Shown: positions 48,361 through 60,640, counted from the first letter of the stretch. The stretch is 64,000 nucleotides of DNA from Dryococelus australis (GCA_029891345.1 CM056997.1:219604172-219668171), one strand, 5' to 3'. A program made the numbers and translations. The notes: a model not told the origin generated them from the sequence alone.

Positions 48361-50032
48361 GTAATTTATATATATATATATACACACACATACATTTGCA
48401 ATCTTAGGCTCAATGGTCCGTAACAAATATGTAGACGCACTCAACTTATTGCGCCTGTTATTAAGCTCGCTGTGAAACTATCAGCCAAATGCACGAACAT
48501 GAAAATAGATGCAAATATATTAATAATTACCTATAAATAAAAATGATTAATAAACGATCTGGTTTTCTTTCAATTAGGTTACCGATAACTTGAGTGTTCA
48601 TTACAACTTACAGATCTTGAATGAATACGCCCAACACACCTTCTAACATTGCATCAAACTTACACTACACATTATAGATTCAAAAATGAAACGTTTCGAC
48701 CGTCGATTAATATTCTGATAAGGTTTTAAAAGAATAAATTTAAATAGTAGGGAATCTTGTACAGTCCCAATTTGACCTAATGTACTTTGACTTTTTGAAT
48801 GTAAGACATAAAACAAATGTGCAGTCACCTCGCTAATCCAATTTTAATAACTTTACACAAATGTGTCGTTCTTATTTCGGACAATATAATGGATATTAAT
48901 ATATAGGCCTACATAGACAATCAATTTGAAAAACCAATGCGAGTCATTAAATAAGTGTTCAAAACTTGGTTCAATAAACTTAAATAAATGGGTATAAAGG
49001 AATACTGTTTGAATACTTTAGTGTCCAGTGATATTGAAAACAGGTTATGTGTCACGAACTGTTATCCACGCAGATTGTATGGCTTCTATAATTGGCAAAG
49101 TTATATGTAATGTTATACAAACCTGACTCGATATCTATAACCATTAATGTTATACAAACCTGACTCGATATCTATAACCATAGGAGATTTCACATTCACA
49201 TTTGCAACGAATGTGAATTAGAAAATTATTATTTTTGTAATGAAATGGTATTAACGACCCTGAGAATTATGATATTTTTATGATTTCAAATTGTCTGGAA
49301 TTTGTTATGTTTTATTTGTAGATATTTTGAGTGTAATGTAAATGGTTCAAAAAAGGTAAATATTTATAGATGATCAGATAAGGATAATAAATAAACAAAT
49401 ATATCTTAATAATAAATTTGTATGTAACTTATTGAGGTTTTTACTAACTGGGAATAATACTTCGATAAAAATGTACCAGAAATTTCGATGTACAATATAT
49501 ACATTGGTCATGAACAAGATGCTCCAGCGATGCAAACATGGTCTTGCACTCAAAAGCAACCTCTGCAAAGCAACTCTGATCGGGCCCGACGTTGCTTTAT
49601 AATTGTAATATGTTAGGTCTATGTATTACACACATACAAACTTAAACTAGAACACTTCATACAGAATATAGTAGGTTCCAGAGGGCTAAATGTGATATGG
49701 GTCAACATCTGGATTTGAGAGGTTTAGGCAACTGTATGCCAGAATGTGAGGCCTGTTTATATATAAATAGGATCGCTTTGGAGGGATGCAAATTCTCTAG
49801 CTATTCGACCTATCGATTTGTAGTGAATGAGAAACAGAATATATAAACTTCTTCTACAGCTTAAAAAAATGTTTGTATAAAACTAAGATAAGGTGCAAAT
49901 TTTTATGGTACGAAAGTATAAATAGGAGAAAGCAGGGTTGTATGTGATTGTTCTTAATATAATAGAGGTATCAGTTTTTAAGATATAATTAATTTTATTA
50001 TAATTTTTCATAAACTAGTTTTCTTGTTTCAG
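48361..50032 (+). other. Predicted 1.67-kb intron of copy 2
   Basis: Bounded by CAG|GTAATT and TTCTTGTTTCAG|AC, in phase 0 on both sides. It contains a (TA)n tract at 48,366-48,382 and a 37-bp tandem duplication at 49,109-49,182 (TGTTATACAAACCTGACTCG twice). No coding blocks of the gene lie inside. Confidence 0.55.
49109..49182. repeat. 37-bp tandem duplication
   Basis: Two identical units start TGTTATACAAACCTGACTCG at 49,111 and 49,148. Confidence 0.9.
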
Positions 50033-51224
50033 ACTTGGGAAGAGCACCTGTTCATGAAGATGAAAGAAAATGGTGAAGAGGAAAAGGAGATCGCGGTTAG
50101 TAAAGGACATATTAAGGATGGAATTCCATGCATTTCAGTTATTGGTGATGGAGGCTGAAATAAAAGATCTTATGGGCACGGGATGTCATCAATGGCTGGG
50201 GTTGTAAGTTTTTATACAGTTACTGTTAATAACATACATGTGTAAACAATTAGAGTTGTTCGGTATATATGTTATATTTGGTCCGTTTGTCCCATGTTTG
50301 AGGGTGTCATAATTGGAGCAGAAACCGGTAGCCTACTGTATTTGGGGGTGAAAAATAGCTTCTGTTGCTTATGTGCTCGCTATAAGTCAGAAGACAAGGA
50401 CCCACCATCCCATTTATGTTACAAGAACTATACGGGACCTGCAACAGTAATGTAACAATATATTATTGTAGATGGATTTTCTAACAGTATCAAACAACAT
50501 GGACTGCAATACTTAAGCTATATAGATGATGGTGATTCCAATGTGTATACTCGCATACAAGAGGGAGTTTCATATGGTCGTTACATAAAGAAAATATAAT
50601 GTGCTAACCATATTACAAGAGCATTCAGCGAAGGTTTACACAAACTGACAGAAAATACAGCTTATTCCATGGATGGGAGAAGAGTTGAGAAGGTCAGTGG
50701 CAATTCACGAATGGAAAGACTTATCAGCGGTGAAAGAAGCATCCAGTATGAAAGATCAGTCACAAGTCTGTGACAAATTAAGACAAGACTTGTTGAACTC
50801 GCTGGATCATGTATGCGGGAATCACGAAAATTGCCAAGAGGTGTACTGCAAAAGAAAAACAAGTAAATAACCTAACGCAATGCCTCGTTTAGTTGCTGGT
50901 AATATACTTGCACCGATACAGAAGCTATTAAACAGACTGATACGTTATGCGGATAGATTGACTCTCAACAAGACAACAAATCTAGCTGAAAGATATACGA
51001 GTTTGGTTTCAAAATTTATTGGTCGTAAGAGAATAGACTTTTCTAAAGGCGAAGAGCAGAAGCAGCAGGTTTGTGTTTCTCTGCTGGTCCATCTTGGCAT
51101 TTCAGTCCTTGGAAAATAATGTCTGGAAGAAGTCTTCTAGAAGTGCTTTCAACTCAAGTAGACACAGAAGCAAAATGTGCACTGCTTGAAAAGAAAACAA
51201 TAGGACAACACCTCAACATCCTTG

Positions 51225-51812
51225 GAGAGAAGAACGCCTCAATCGCCTTACAGCGTCCAATTTTTGGGCTGTTGTCAGTAGGTTAGACACCCATGTCACA
51301 ATATTGTAAAGACGATTCTTTACAAACAGGACGTCAACACTGTCGCCATACAGTATGGGAGACTTCATGAAAGTATTGCACGGAAAAAGTACGAAGAGAT
51401 ACAAGGAGTTACAACAAGAAAGTGTGGGTTATGTGTACAAGCTGATACTCCCTACCTTGGAGCAAGCCCCGATGCGACAGTCGGAAGTGATGGCATTGTA
51501 GAAATCAAGTGTTTTCCATTAATTGGATTGCAATCATTTGAGCAAGTTGTGCTCTCAGGAAAGAAAAACTTGTGCCTATAGAATAAGTCGTGTAGCCTAA
51601 GCCTTAAAACCAACCATGCCTACTACTTCCAAATTCAAGGCCAGTTGAATATTGCTGACAAAAAATTTTGTGACTTCGTTGAATACGCAGAAAATTATAT
51701 TTTCATTCAAAGAATCCTCATAGATAAACTCATATGGACGAACTTTATGCTACCCAAGTTTCAGTGCTTCTATCTGCCTGAAATAATCTATACCCGCATC
51801 AGGCGTAAATGA
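51225..51812 (+). pseudogene. YqaJ-type nuclease domain, copy 2, catalytic motif kept
   Basis: The ERLNRLTASNFWAV start is followed by a stop and a one-base shift near 51,303. Then come YGRLHESIARKKYEEIQ, TPYLGASPDATVGSDGIVEI and KCF, with the Asp and the E-I-K of the nuclease centre intact. After a TAG near 51,580 it continues SLKTNHAYYFQIQGQLNIAD and FYLPEIIYTRI to a TGA at 51,810. This is the full order of YqaJ blocks. Family enzymes resect DNA ends and pair with single-strand annealing proteins. No annealing protein is seen here. Confidence 0.8.
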
Positions 51813-54800
51813 AAGTGTCGAGATCCTGGATACACCCTTGAGGCGCAGTATGCGAAGGAAGCCAAACCAGCCAAGAAAAAGTAAGGCACCAGGTGCTCTG
51901 TTTGCCTGTACGTATGTAGGCTTACACTTATACCAGTCATAATTTACGTGAAGTAATTTCCTGTCGAATAAATACATCAAGGTCATGACAGGAAGTTGTA
52001 CGATGATTTTGGAAAACAATTTTTTAAGTAATATAGTCTGATATCCATACATAAAAATCGCTACACATTTTTTGGGGATTAATTTTATTTTCAACATAAA
52101 TTTCTTCGGAGCTATAACCTTAATTTTTTTATATTTGGCACGCAAATTATTACAACGTTTGTTACAAAGATAAGCCTAAATGAGGCAAAATATTTGTTTG
52201 GGGATGAATGATGCATTTCTTTGTAATATGCTTACGTATATTTGTGTAGTTACAGTTATCTTAATTGTTAACTCATGCCCTGTGTAGGGGTTTACAGTAT
52301 GTATTGCATTAATATGCATTTTGCAACTAAGAAAAACAAGTGAATAAATGTGACTTTGTGGGCACTCATTTACATTTTCCTAGTACCATGATGATGATGT
52401 ATTTATGTAAGATATTTAGTATACTATGTTAACTTAGTAAATTTTGTTACAGTTTCTTCACACAGCAGTGCATTTACTGTGTTCGATAGGACACTGCTTT
52501 CATTACTCTATTTTTTTTCTACAAATTTGCATCATCATGTTTGATTAATAGAGTGTGAAATGTAGCCCCTATTTTTTTTAAATAAATTTTATTCTTAAGA
52601 GATTAATGGAAACTCATTTTCGGTTATCGTAATCTACAGTTTTTCAATAAAATCTGACTGTAAATAATATGTTCTTCAGTCATGAAGCTAATGCACCAGC
52701 GACACGATATCTTATACAGCCGGTGCTGCGTATGTATACATTCTCTCGACCCACTCTCGCCTCGACACTAATGCCTGTCGAAGATGACAAAGGGCATGGT
52801 CCGGCGCGGGAGTGGGTTAGAGTACAGTTTCATCATAAAGACTCGAAGGCTCAGCTTGCATGTCGCGAGCTTCCCGAATGCCCATAAGTGTAGGGTTTAC
52901 AGCAGACTCCGACCAGGCATACGAGACAGTGGCTGAAGGCGATATGCGACGCTACTGATCAACTCGTAAATAAATTATAGTGCAGGTATACAGTGGTAAC
53001 ACGCCATGGTACTACATATCGCATATTGAGAACTTAGAGAAAACATATTTTACCCTTTTCCAATCCCTTTGAATTATAATAACAAAATAAATGTTAGGGT
53101 GCAAACTCTCTGATGAAAGCTACCATAAAACTTCATAATTCTATAGCTTCAGAGTTTTAGGCTATGTGTTGATAAGTTATAGAATGAATGGGGACACCCC
53201 ATATCATATGCATTGTTTCCATTTACAAAACCATATTGAACTGTGCTCTTTGTTATGTGTAAATTCTTGCGAGTTAATTTGCCTACTCATAATTTGGTGT
53301 GAACTTCTCATACAATTGTTTAGACGCTACGTACATTTTCAACCATTTTTATTGATGCTTGCTCGCTTTACTTCGCATATTTCTTTATTAATGAAATAAT
53401 TGCTATTTGTTGAATTTTTTGTGTCATTGCAATATCACTTGTGCACAGTTGCTATGTTTTCTTAAAATTGAATGTATCACATAATAGCCTTCGAGGATGT
53501 TGTTCTTCTCGTCATACTCTTTATTTCGAAGTCTCGGCGATAATTATTACTCACATGTTTGTTAATAGGAACGCTATGTTAAAAGATGAGAACTGATTGA
53601 ACTGTCGTAAGTGGACGATTTTACTATATGAAGTAAATCACACATATTTAAGAGTTTCGTTAAACAAGCGTGATGTGAATACAATAGTATGGGGTCTGTA
53701 TATGTTGTTGAGAGTAAATTAACATACTTTTTAAAATTGCACGATTCTTACATACGAAAATGGTGATGAAAAGAAACAAATCTGTACTTTGTGCTGTGTA
53801 TTGTTACCTCATGTGATTCCTGCTGTTAGGATCGTAATAGTCTGATGTCTGAACTAAAATTGGCATTTATGTGCACAACAAACAACACATTTTCACTTAC
53901 GTTCAAAGTTGTACAGTAACATTTTCTTATTATTTGTTAGGAAAACAAACGTAACGGGCTGTGTCTATATGCAGGACATGTAAAGGGAAAATCAGTTCCT
54001 AACTTTTTTTTGCTTTATACGTTTTTTTTTTTAAATAAAAATGAACTGGTCAACAACCATATTTTGTTTAGTGACTATTAAGTATTAAATAGTAATACTT
54101 GTATTATAGGCTCTGAACAATTGAATTACACGTTTCGTGTTTTAACCGCGACTCTTAGATCAGGAACAAAACGAACAAAAAGATTACAAAAACGAAGTCA
54201 GCTTCCTACAGCGCAGCCCCGCGCATGTGAGAATTGTTTCTGCCGGTAAGAGTGTGCTGAGAAGGGAAGGAAACATGAAGGCCGATAGGCCTTGAGCCAG
54301 GACTTCAATCTTCTGTCATTGGCACCACACGGGGGGATGGGTTCTAATATGACTTTTTAGCAAGGTATGGATGATTAGAGATGAAAAATAAGTGATATCA
54401 AGTTATAGCTCGTTGCCTTCGGTGTAATATTACTGGATTTTCATTTAGATCCCAATAAAAAAAGGTTTTCATAGACATGAAATATATTATAAAAGTTTAT
54501 CTTAGTACCACTCGGAAAAAATACATACATAAATACTTCAGGTGGATAAGATTTAATAATAATAAAAATTGGTAGGTCTTTATATTCTAATAATAATATT
54601 AATAATAAAGTAGCTATTATAATAACAATATCACAGTTCTGTGTACTTCACATGATTTAATGTTATATGCACAATATTGACTTACCATTTGTAATAAGAT
54701 CTGTTTCAAAATGTGACTTAATTCATTTATGTTATGATCGAACACAAACATAATAACATCAAAGATGTACACATTTTAATAAATAAAATAAACATGCCCC

Positions 54801-54890
54801 GCAATATGGGTTTTACTTTGTTAATGTGTTGTTTAATAAGCACACTAAAATTCACATCAATAAAATCACTTTTAATCTTTTAATCATTAC
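51813..54890. other. No recognisable gene
   Basis: Mostly AT-rich. A CpG-richer patch at 52,670-52,950 is open for 72 codons on the plus strand but has no known domain. The 131-codon minus frame at 52,145-51,750 partly overlaps the end of copy 2 and is a shadow. Confidence 0.4.
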
Positions 54891-54894
54891 AGTC

Positions 54895-57680
54895 ATCTGC
54901 AAATGTCAGTGCACTTGAGGTTATTTTTACAGCAGACACATGTTGGGAGTTTGCAGCTCCTAATTCAATTGCAAGCAAGGAGATCTAACACAGCCTGAGG
55001 TGCTGGTTGCCGCTCCATCCTGTCCACTACCAGTTGCTCTACTCCTTGGTGCTTTTCCAACTTCCAGCCTCTCCCATTTGGACTAGGACTATGTGGATCA
55101 TTCTGAAGACATCTCTTACTTATAGCAGCTTGATAATTTGCATGCTGGGCGTGTATCGTAAGAGAGTCTCTTCAAGGTCGAAGTTGATGACTGTCTATTG
55201 TACCCTTCTTTGTGAAGAATAAGTTATGTTTCATGTCGTTCATGTAATGTACCGACAAATTTGGTGCATACAGCAAGAACGTAAATTCCTCCGATTTGTC
55301 CATTAGTTATTCACACAGGTCCCATTTATCTCCGAGTTGCGAAAATGTTTCCTGTGTATGCATGTTCGTAGACAGGATTGTGAATGCACTTAAATATAAT
55401 TTTCCTGCAAATGTGCTTACTGTGTCACACCCCGTAAATGTACCAAAGCCTATCAGAGCTAGGAAATAATTTTTTCTAAGAGTGGAAGCTATTTTGTTAA
55501 CATCAAGGACTCGCGTGAGTATTTTAGTATAATTTCAAGAACACTTTGGCCTTGATAATGTCATGGAATAACAGACACATAACAAACACATCTGTGGCAT
55601 CTGAATGTATTATCATTGATGCGGGACCTTCATTAGCAGCATGCATAACATGTAGCAACATTCGACCATCGGCTTCATCATCTGTACTATTTAGATCAGG
55701 GACTTTGCTACAGCCTTCAGATGTGCTTTGTAATATTTATGTTCACAGTTCACAATTAGTGTTTTGTTCTCAAGATTACCAAATACTCTGGTTTTCCTCG
55801 TTTGTTAACAATAAATGAAATGAGAGTGGTTCTTTTCCTAATGTAGCTTAGGAATTTCCTCCCTTGCCTAACAATCTGGGAAGAGAAGTGGTTCAATTAC
55901 TGGTACCCGAGTTCTTCCACTCTCATTGTCCTTTCGCTGTTATTGATAGACATCTTATTGTACTTATCAAATGCAAGGTCGACCTGTCGCAGAATATGTA
56001 GGTGTTTCCTCAGCTGGAGTAAAATTTGCCTGTAAGTATGTTGGTAAAGCAACTTTGTTTGTCTTTCGCAACATACCTTCTGGAAATGCTAAAGCCGATG
56101 ACAAAGATCCTAAGTGATGATATAGTAAATCTGCAATTTGAAGACTCTGTATTATTCGACCAAATAGTGCTTTATCTGCTTTCATGATTATTGTCTTGCC
56201 ATTGCTGTTGACTGCCTTCTCCTTGGACATATTATTGAAGGTTTTAGTGACTTAATTTTCATTGGATCGTGAAACTTCTTGATAGGTGGGTTATTCTCAA
56301 GTCTCTCATGTTTGAAGTCTCAGTAGAACTGTTCACCTATTTCATGCGCCTTCATTACATCGGCTACTATGTCATCAAGTGCTTTTATTTTGCTGTGGAG
56401 AAACTAATAACTTCATGTGGCCCAACAAATCGATTTATCGAGCTTTGAACCAGACTAATAAGACTTGTAAAATTATTTTTGTGTTTTTTTTTTTCATTTG
56501 TGACTTATGTAGTTACAAATGAGTAATACCTGCTATGTCGTTTTGAACAATATCCCTCAATTGACACAAAAAGGCACTTCTGTGTTCAACTGTCATATAA
56601 CATCTTTTCACAGCACCTTGCTTGAGGTTGAACATTTTTAGTACCACCTGGAGTCTTTTACATCAACTGCTTGATCAACTGGAATCCATCCAAATGGATT
56701 AACATCTGAGAGTTGAACTGAAAAACATCAGTTGATGAAGTTATGGTGTATCTCTGGATCTTTCACATCCAGCAATGTTATCTCAGCATAAATAAATGGG
56801 AAGATATATCACGTAGTTCATCTTTTCACGTGCAAAACATGGATCATAGAGAGTATAGCAGGAAGAAGCTAATTACGTTTAATTCCCTTCTTGAGCAGCA
56901 CAAAGCTTTGCTAGTGACACATTTCCAACTATCCACATATGACATCCAGAATACAGAGTGATCTCCATTGTTATGACGAAGATGGTCCAGGAATAAATTC
57001 CAAAGCTTTTGTACTTCTACAAATGCCTCATTCTAGAAAAGTTTGTCTAATCTCTGTTGACATAAGTCGTTCGCGAAATCATTAACATCCTCAATGGAGG
57101 AGTAGATCTCCTGAATTTTGTGATTATTATTATTTTACACCCAGGGGATGAGTTCCAACCAAGCAAGTCTCGCCATTGCTTCATACACACACTTGTGTAC
57201 TCGAACTGTACGAATGAACATAAGACCTTCTAGTTTTAAAGATATTGATTCTTCTGCTATAATGTCTGCTTCAATGCAAAGGTCGCGAAGGTCAGCATCT
57301 TCGAAACGTTTTCCAAGAATAGACATGGCATTACAAATTGTGTGAAAGGTGCCCATTCGAAGAATGATTCTATTGTATGTTACTTTATGCTTCCACGCGA
57401 TCTCAGTTGCTTTTGCAGAAAGAGCTTAATTGATCCATGACCACGACAACTATCGCCAAATGCAGTGATTTCCTTATGAATTCTTTTTCAACATTTCAGA
57501 AACAGTTGTCAACTCAGCTGGAGGGGCATTAATGGTGTGCAAGTAGCCGATGGAATCCTGTGATACTTGATATTATGTAGGTGCAGCTTGCGTCTTGTCG
57601 CCTAGCAACTCAGATTATATTCTTATTTGTGCAGTTTTCACTTGGGCAGCACATTGTGGCATGACTTCAGTACTTGTCAT
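54895..57680 (-). pseudogene. Uncharacterised multi-copy animal protein family, decayed
   Basis: Conserved blocks in one minus-strand order. 57,356-57,135: MGTFHTICNAMSILGKRFED with DLCIEADIIAEESI and VHKCVYEAMARLAW. 56,230-55,967: SKEKAVNSNGKTIIMKADKA, LFGRIIQS and SSALAFPEGMLRKTNK. About 55,690-55,570: TDDEADGRMLLHVMHAAN and IIHSDATDVFVMCLLF. 55,220-54,900: HANYQAAISKRCL, SPSPNGRGWKL and QPAPQAVLDLLAC, then a Cys-rich tail (CKLPTCVCCKNNLKC). I recognise this as a family of long uncharacterised proteins repeated in many animal genomes. The acidic motif followed by SDATDV recalls PIN/FEN-type nucleases, but no function is established to my knowledge. Frames are broken throughout. Confidence 0.65.
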
Positions 57681-59160
57681 CAGTGGCTGTGGCCCCACTC
57701 TCTCACCAGAAACATACATGTGCAATTGCTCAGTATTTGTTGTAGGCAGTGATCTTTGCTTTAGTTTCTCAATGCTTGGGAGAGGAATTTGAAATGGCTG
57801 TGGTCCAAACATCTTTGGCTGCACAGCTATACCACTGACTCAATAATTTATATTTTTATTATTATTTATATACTTAATTAATTATAGATATTGTAACCAT
57901 GATCATTACAAGCACTTATACTTTAATTGTTGTTTAGAATTATAAAATGCCGCAGTTTTATCAATAATATGAAGAATTCTATTTTTAACCTTTTATTTTG
58001 GAATTGGCATAGTAACACACTCAAGGCAAAGAGCTATGACATGCTATAACATATTTGCTACCTCTAGACATCCATAGCTTGACAAAAATTTTATCAGAAC
58101 CCGTCCCTTTAAGTGGTACCGATGACATGGCCGGCTCATGGTCTACGAAGTAACAAGTGAATGAAGCGAGAGGACGAAGCAAGTTGTGGGGGGGGGGGGG
58201 GATGATAGAGAGAGAGAGAAAAGAGGGTGGTAAGGGGACACATGTAATGTGGTGGGAGAAGCGGGCAGCTCGAGCCCCCTCACCATGCGAGTAATTCCTT
58301 TCGTCGCCACTCGCCGAGTCTTAGCTGTGACTTCCGTTTAGCTCCTGCAAGTTAAATTGGTCAAGGTAGGCGTGCCCCTTAAGGGAGCATAACAGGCGCC
58401 ACCTACCTGTCGCTTGAATTATGGTGCAGTGTGTTTGAAATCCATTTTTTTTTGCCAAATCATTAAACGCATCCCCATGATACCAATGTATGACAAGAAA
58501 ACATACTTCAGACGAGGTACGCCCAAAACTCTCAATACATAATGCGCATTATAAATCCCATTCCAGAGTCCCCCAAATTAGCTAAAACTGTTTTTTTTTT
58601 TTTCACTCTACTGTAGCTCACAACATAGTGCTCGGAAAAATCAGAACAAGTATAGGGACCTGCATTGAACTTTGCTATTGACTTTCCACCAATAGAATGA
58701 TAGGGTCATAACTTCAAGTTCCATAGGTATGCGCAGTACGACGAGAACACTGCACGCCAGTTCAGCGACTTGCGTGTATGAGCGAAGGTACATAAGGCGT
58801 GCGTGTAATTGTTGTTCTTATAGCTCCCGTGCTTCCCTGCCTCAAACGTGATATTAACATCCATATTGTCGGCACCCTTAGCCATTGTTGCTATGTTAAT
58901 AACTTTAACTGAAGGTGTTTCAGCCGCGGGGGGGGGGGGGGGGAGTGAAGCTCTCCACCAATCTCCCGACTGCACTAAGAATTTTTTTATTTTTATAAAC
59001 AAACAAAGTTTGTTTGGGGTAAAGAAATTATTGGTTTGTTTAGGGTAAATGATTTTTTTTTTTGCTTTAACCAAATTATTTTGTTGTTCTTATTTGCTTG
59101 CCCAAAATGTAAGATTTTCTTAACTCCATGCACATTAAACAGTTCCAGTTAAAAGAAAGT
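57681..59160. other. Possible gene upstream part, then no recognisable feature; two G tracts
   Basis: 57,824-57,615 on the minus strand is open (MQPKMFGPQPFQIPLPSIEK) and may be an N-terminal part of the preceding gene. G14 lies at 58,188-58,201 and G16 at 58,928-58,943. No other feature is supported. Confidence 0.35.
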
Positions 59161-59161
59161 A

Positions 59162-59222
59162 ACTAGAAGCCGGACTGAGATTTTAACCTAGCTCGTTAGA
59201 CCCCAAGCACTACGCCATATAA
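59162..59222 (-). repeat. tRNA-like SINE head, different family
   Basis: The minus strand reads TATGGCGTAGTGCTTGGGG (A-box-like) and then AGGTTAAAATCTCAGTCCGG (B-box-like) about 30 bases on. Too diverged for a tRNA gene, and no body is defined. Confidence 0.35.
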
Positions 59223-60185
59223 ACTTCTGCTAAAGTGACTGCAGACAGAAAAGGGATGTTTTTAAATACATAAAATTAAACATTGGACAAAGTGCGTTAG
59301 TAATTATTTCAAGTTTTGCAAATTTCTTTTTTGTTTCCTGTTTAAATGTTTTTCTTGGGACTGGAAACCAATTGTTAAGCATCAATGAATAACAAACACT
59401 GTTACTATCCTAACCATCGCAAAAAATACAAACAAACCCTGGGGCGTTTTTTCGATCGCAGACAATCTGATTGGCCAAACAAGTACAGTATATATATAGT
59501 TGATTGAACTAAATGAGGTTTGGTTTATACCAAATCAATTTGGTTGCTTTTCAAATTCTGTTTTCTTCAAATAAATAATTTGTTGGAGCAACTAAATCAA
59601 TTTTTGGCCCTACACAAACACGAATATGTTGACTGGCGCAAACATTTCTTTCAGTGTTGTCATGTCATTATGTCTATAGATCTTGAGATAGTGTTGTCGG
59701 CAATTGGCAAGTTAAATTCACGAGTCGCAGATCAACATATGACATAGATTATTGTAAGTAAGACTATACAGAGGTAAAATGGTGAGGCACACCCATCCTC
59801 TGATGTGATTGGCTGCGCGAAACTCCGGAAGTGAGCATTGCGTCTGATTAGCTGTCGCGTGCTGCCAAAGGATCTCTATCCCTACTAACTGGGCTGTATA
59901 AGCACTTTCTTTGCTGCAACATATGGATTGCAACCACAAAGAAAAATTTGCTTTGATATGAACTTCCACTGCAAAGTAGCCTTGTCACGCCCGTGATATT
60001 TATTTAATCTACATTGTAATAAATGTGATAACCAAACTTGGATTGCTGTTAGTAGATGGAAAAGGGGGGTTCACCCAAAAAATGCATGATGCGAACGAGC
60101 GGACAAGCTGGTGGCCATCTTGGATGTATTCATGCTTAAAGCACTTGCTCTGTCATTTCACGCCAATGGTGGCCATCTTGGAACA
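59223..60185. other. No recognisable gene; short GTGGCCATCTTGGA repeat
   Basis: GTGGCCATCTTGGA occurs at about 60,111 and again at about 60,169. Nothing else is recognised. Confidence 0.4.
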
Positions 60186-60189
60186 CCCT

Positions 60190-60640
60190 TTTTCCTTTGG
60201 AATTTCTATTTTTCCCTCCTGCTCTATCATTCCTTCCAGTCTCTTCATGCTGTATCAGTCTTTCCAATATTTTCAAGCTCCTGCATTCCGATTCTTTTTT
60301 CTCATGCTCTGGCATCTCTTCCTCCTGCTCTCTCTCCCATGTCCATCCTCTCTCTCTCTCACCCATTCTATCCTTTCGAAGGTTTCCTCATATTCCTTCT
60401 GGCCAACATTATTTTCCCTTTTGTCTCCCACCCATTACTCACTCTCTTGCTTTTAGCGACCTCCGTCCTCTCTCGTCCGTTTTATCCCTTGGGTCTTTTT
60501 CATATTCCTTCCGGCTTCCTTTAATTTCTCTCTTGTCTCCCACTCCTCTTTTACTTTCCGTATCTTCCATAACCGTCGTTATTGTGTATGGAAAGGAAGC
60601 CATATTTACTTTCCACCAATCATTGTGTGCTGTAGTCTGT
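60190..60640. repeat. Polypyrimidine-biased tract with internal ~120-bp duplication
   Basis: Strongly C/T-rich on the plus strand for ~450 bp. A block containing CTCATATTCCTTCTGGCC and TTTTGTCTCCCACCC (about 60,388) recurs as TTCATATTCCTTCCGGCT and TCTTGTCTCCCACTCC (about 60,508). The long Ser/Leu/Phe open frames in three phases are produced by this composition. Confidence 0.7.

Larger units (their letters stand above)
47788..51170 (+). pseudogene. Mutator-like transposase region, copy 2 of transposase-YqaJ gene
   Basis: Exon 1 (47,788-48,360) starts MDATSSNTLFELNDLPQSLE, has in-frame TAGs at 47,905 and 48,126, and continues TDRTANVNKALVCGVIS, then GYSQTEELFGILDIP. A donor CAG|GTAATT and a long intron (48,361-50,032) follow. 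Exon 2 (50,033-50,203) reads TWEEHLFMKMKENGEEE and CISVIGDGG. Intron 50,204-50,302 matches copy 1's first intron in position and phase. Exon 3 (from 50,303) reads GVIIGAETGSLLYLGVKNSF, then a TAA at 50,453, SYIDDGDSNVYTRI and NKTTNLAERYTSLVSKFIGR. Several frameshifts. Copy 2 has an intron between exons 1 and 2 that copy 1 lacks and lacks copy 1's second intron. Confidence 0.75.

Noticed and set aside
58706..59074. 122-codon minus-strand frame
   Set aside because: Crosses a G16 tract and a T-run; its proline run is the G tract read in reverse, and no domain is seen.
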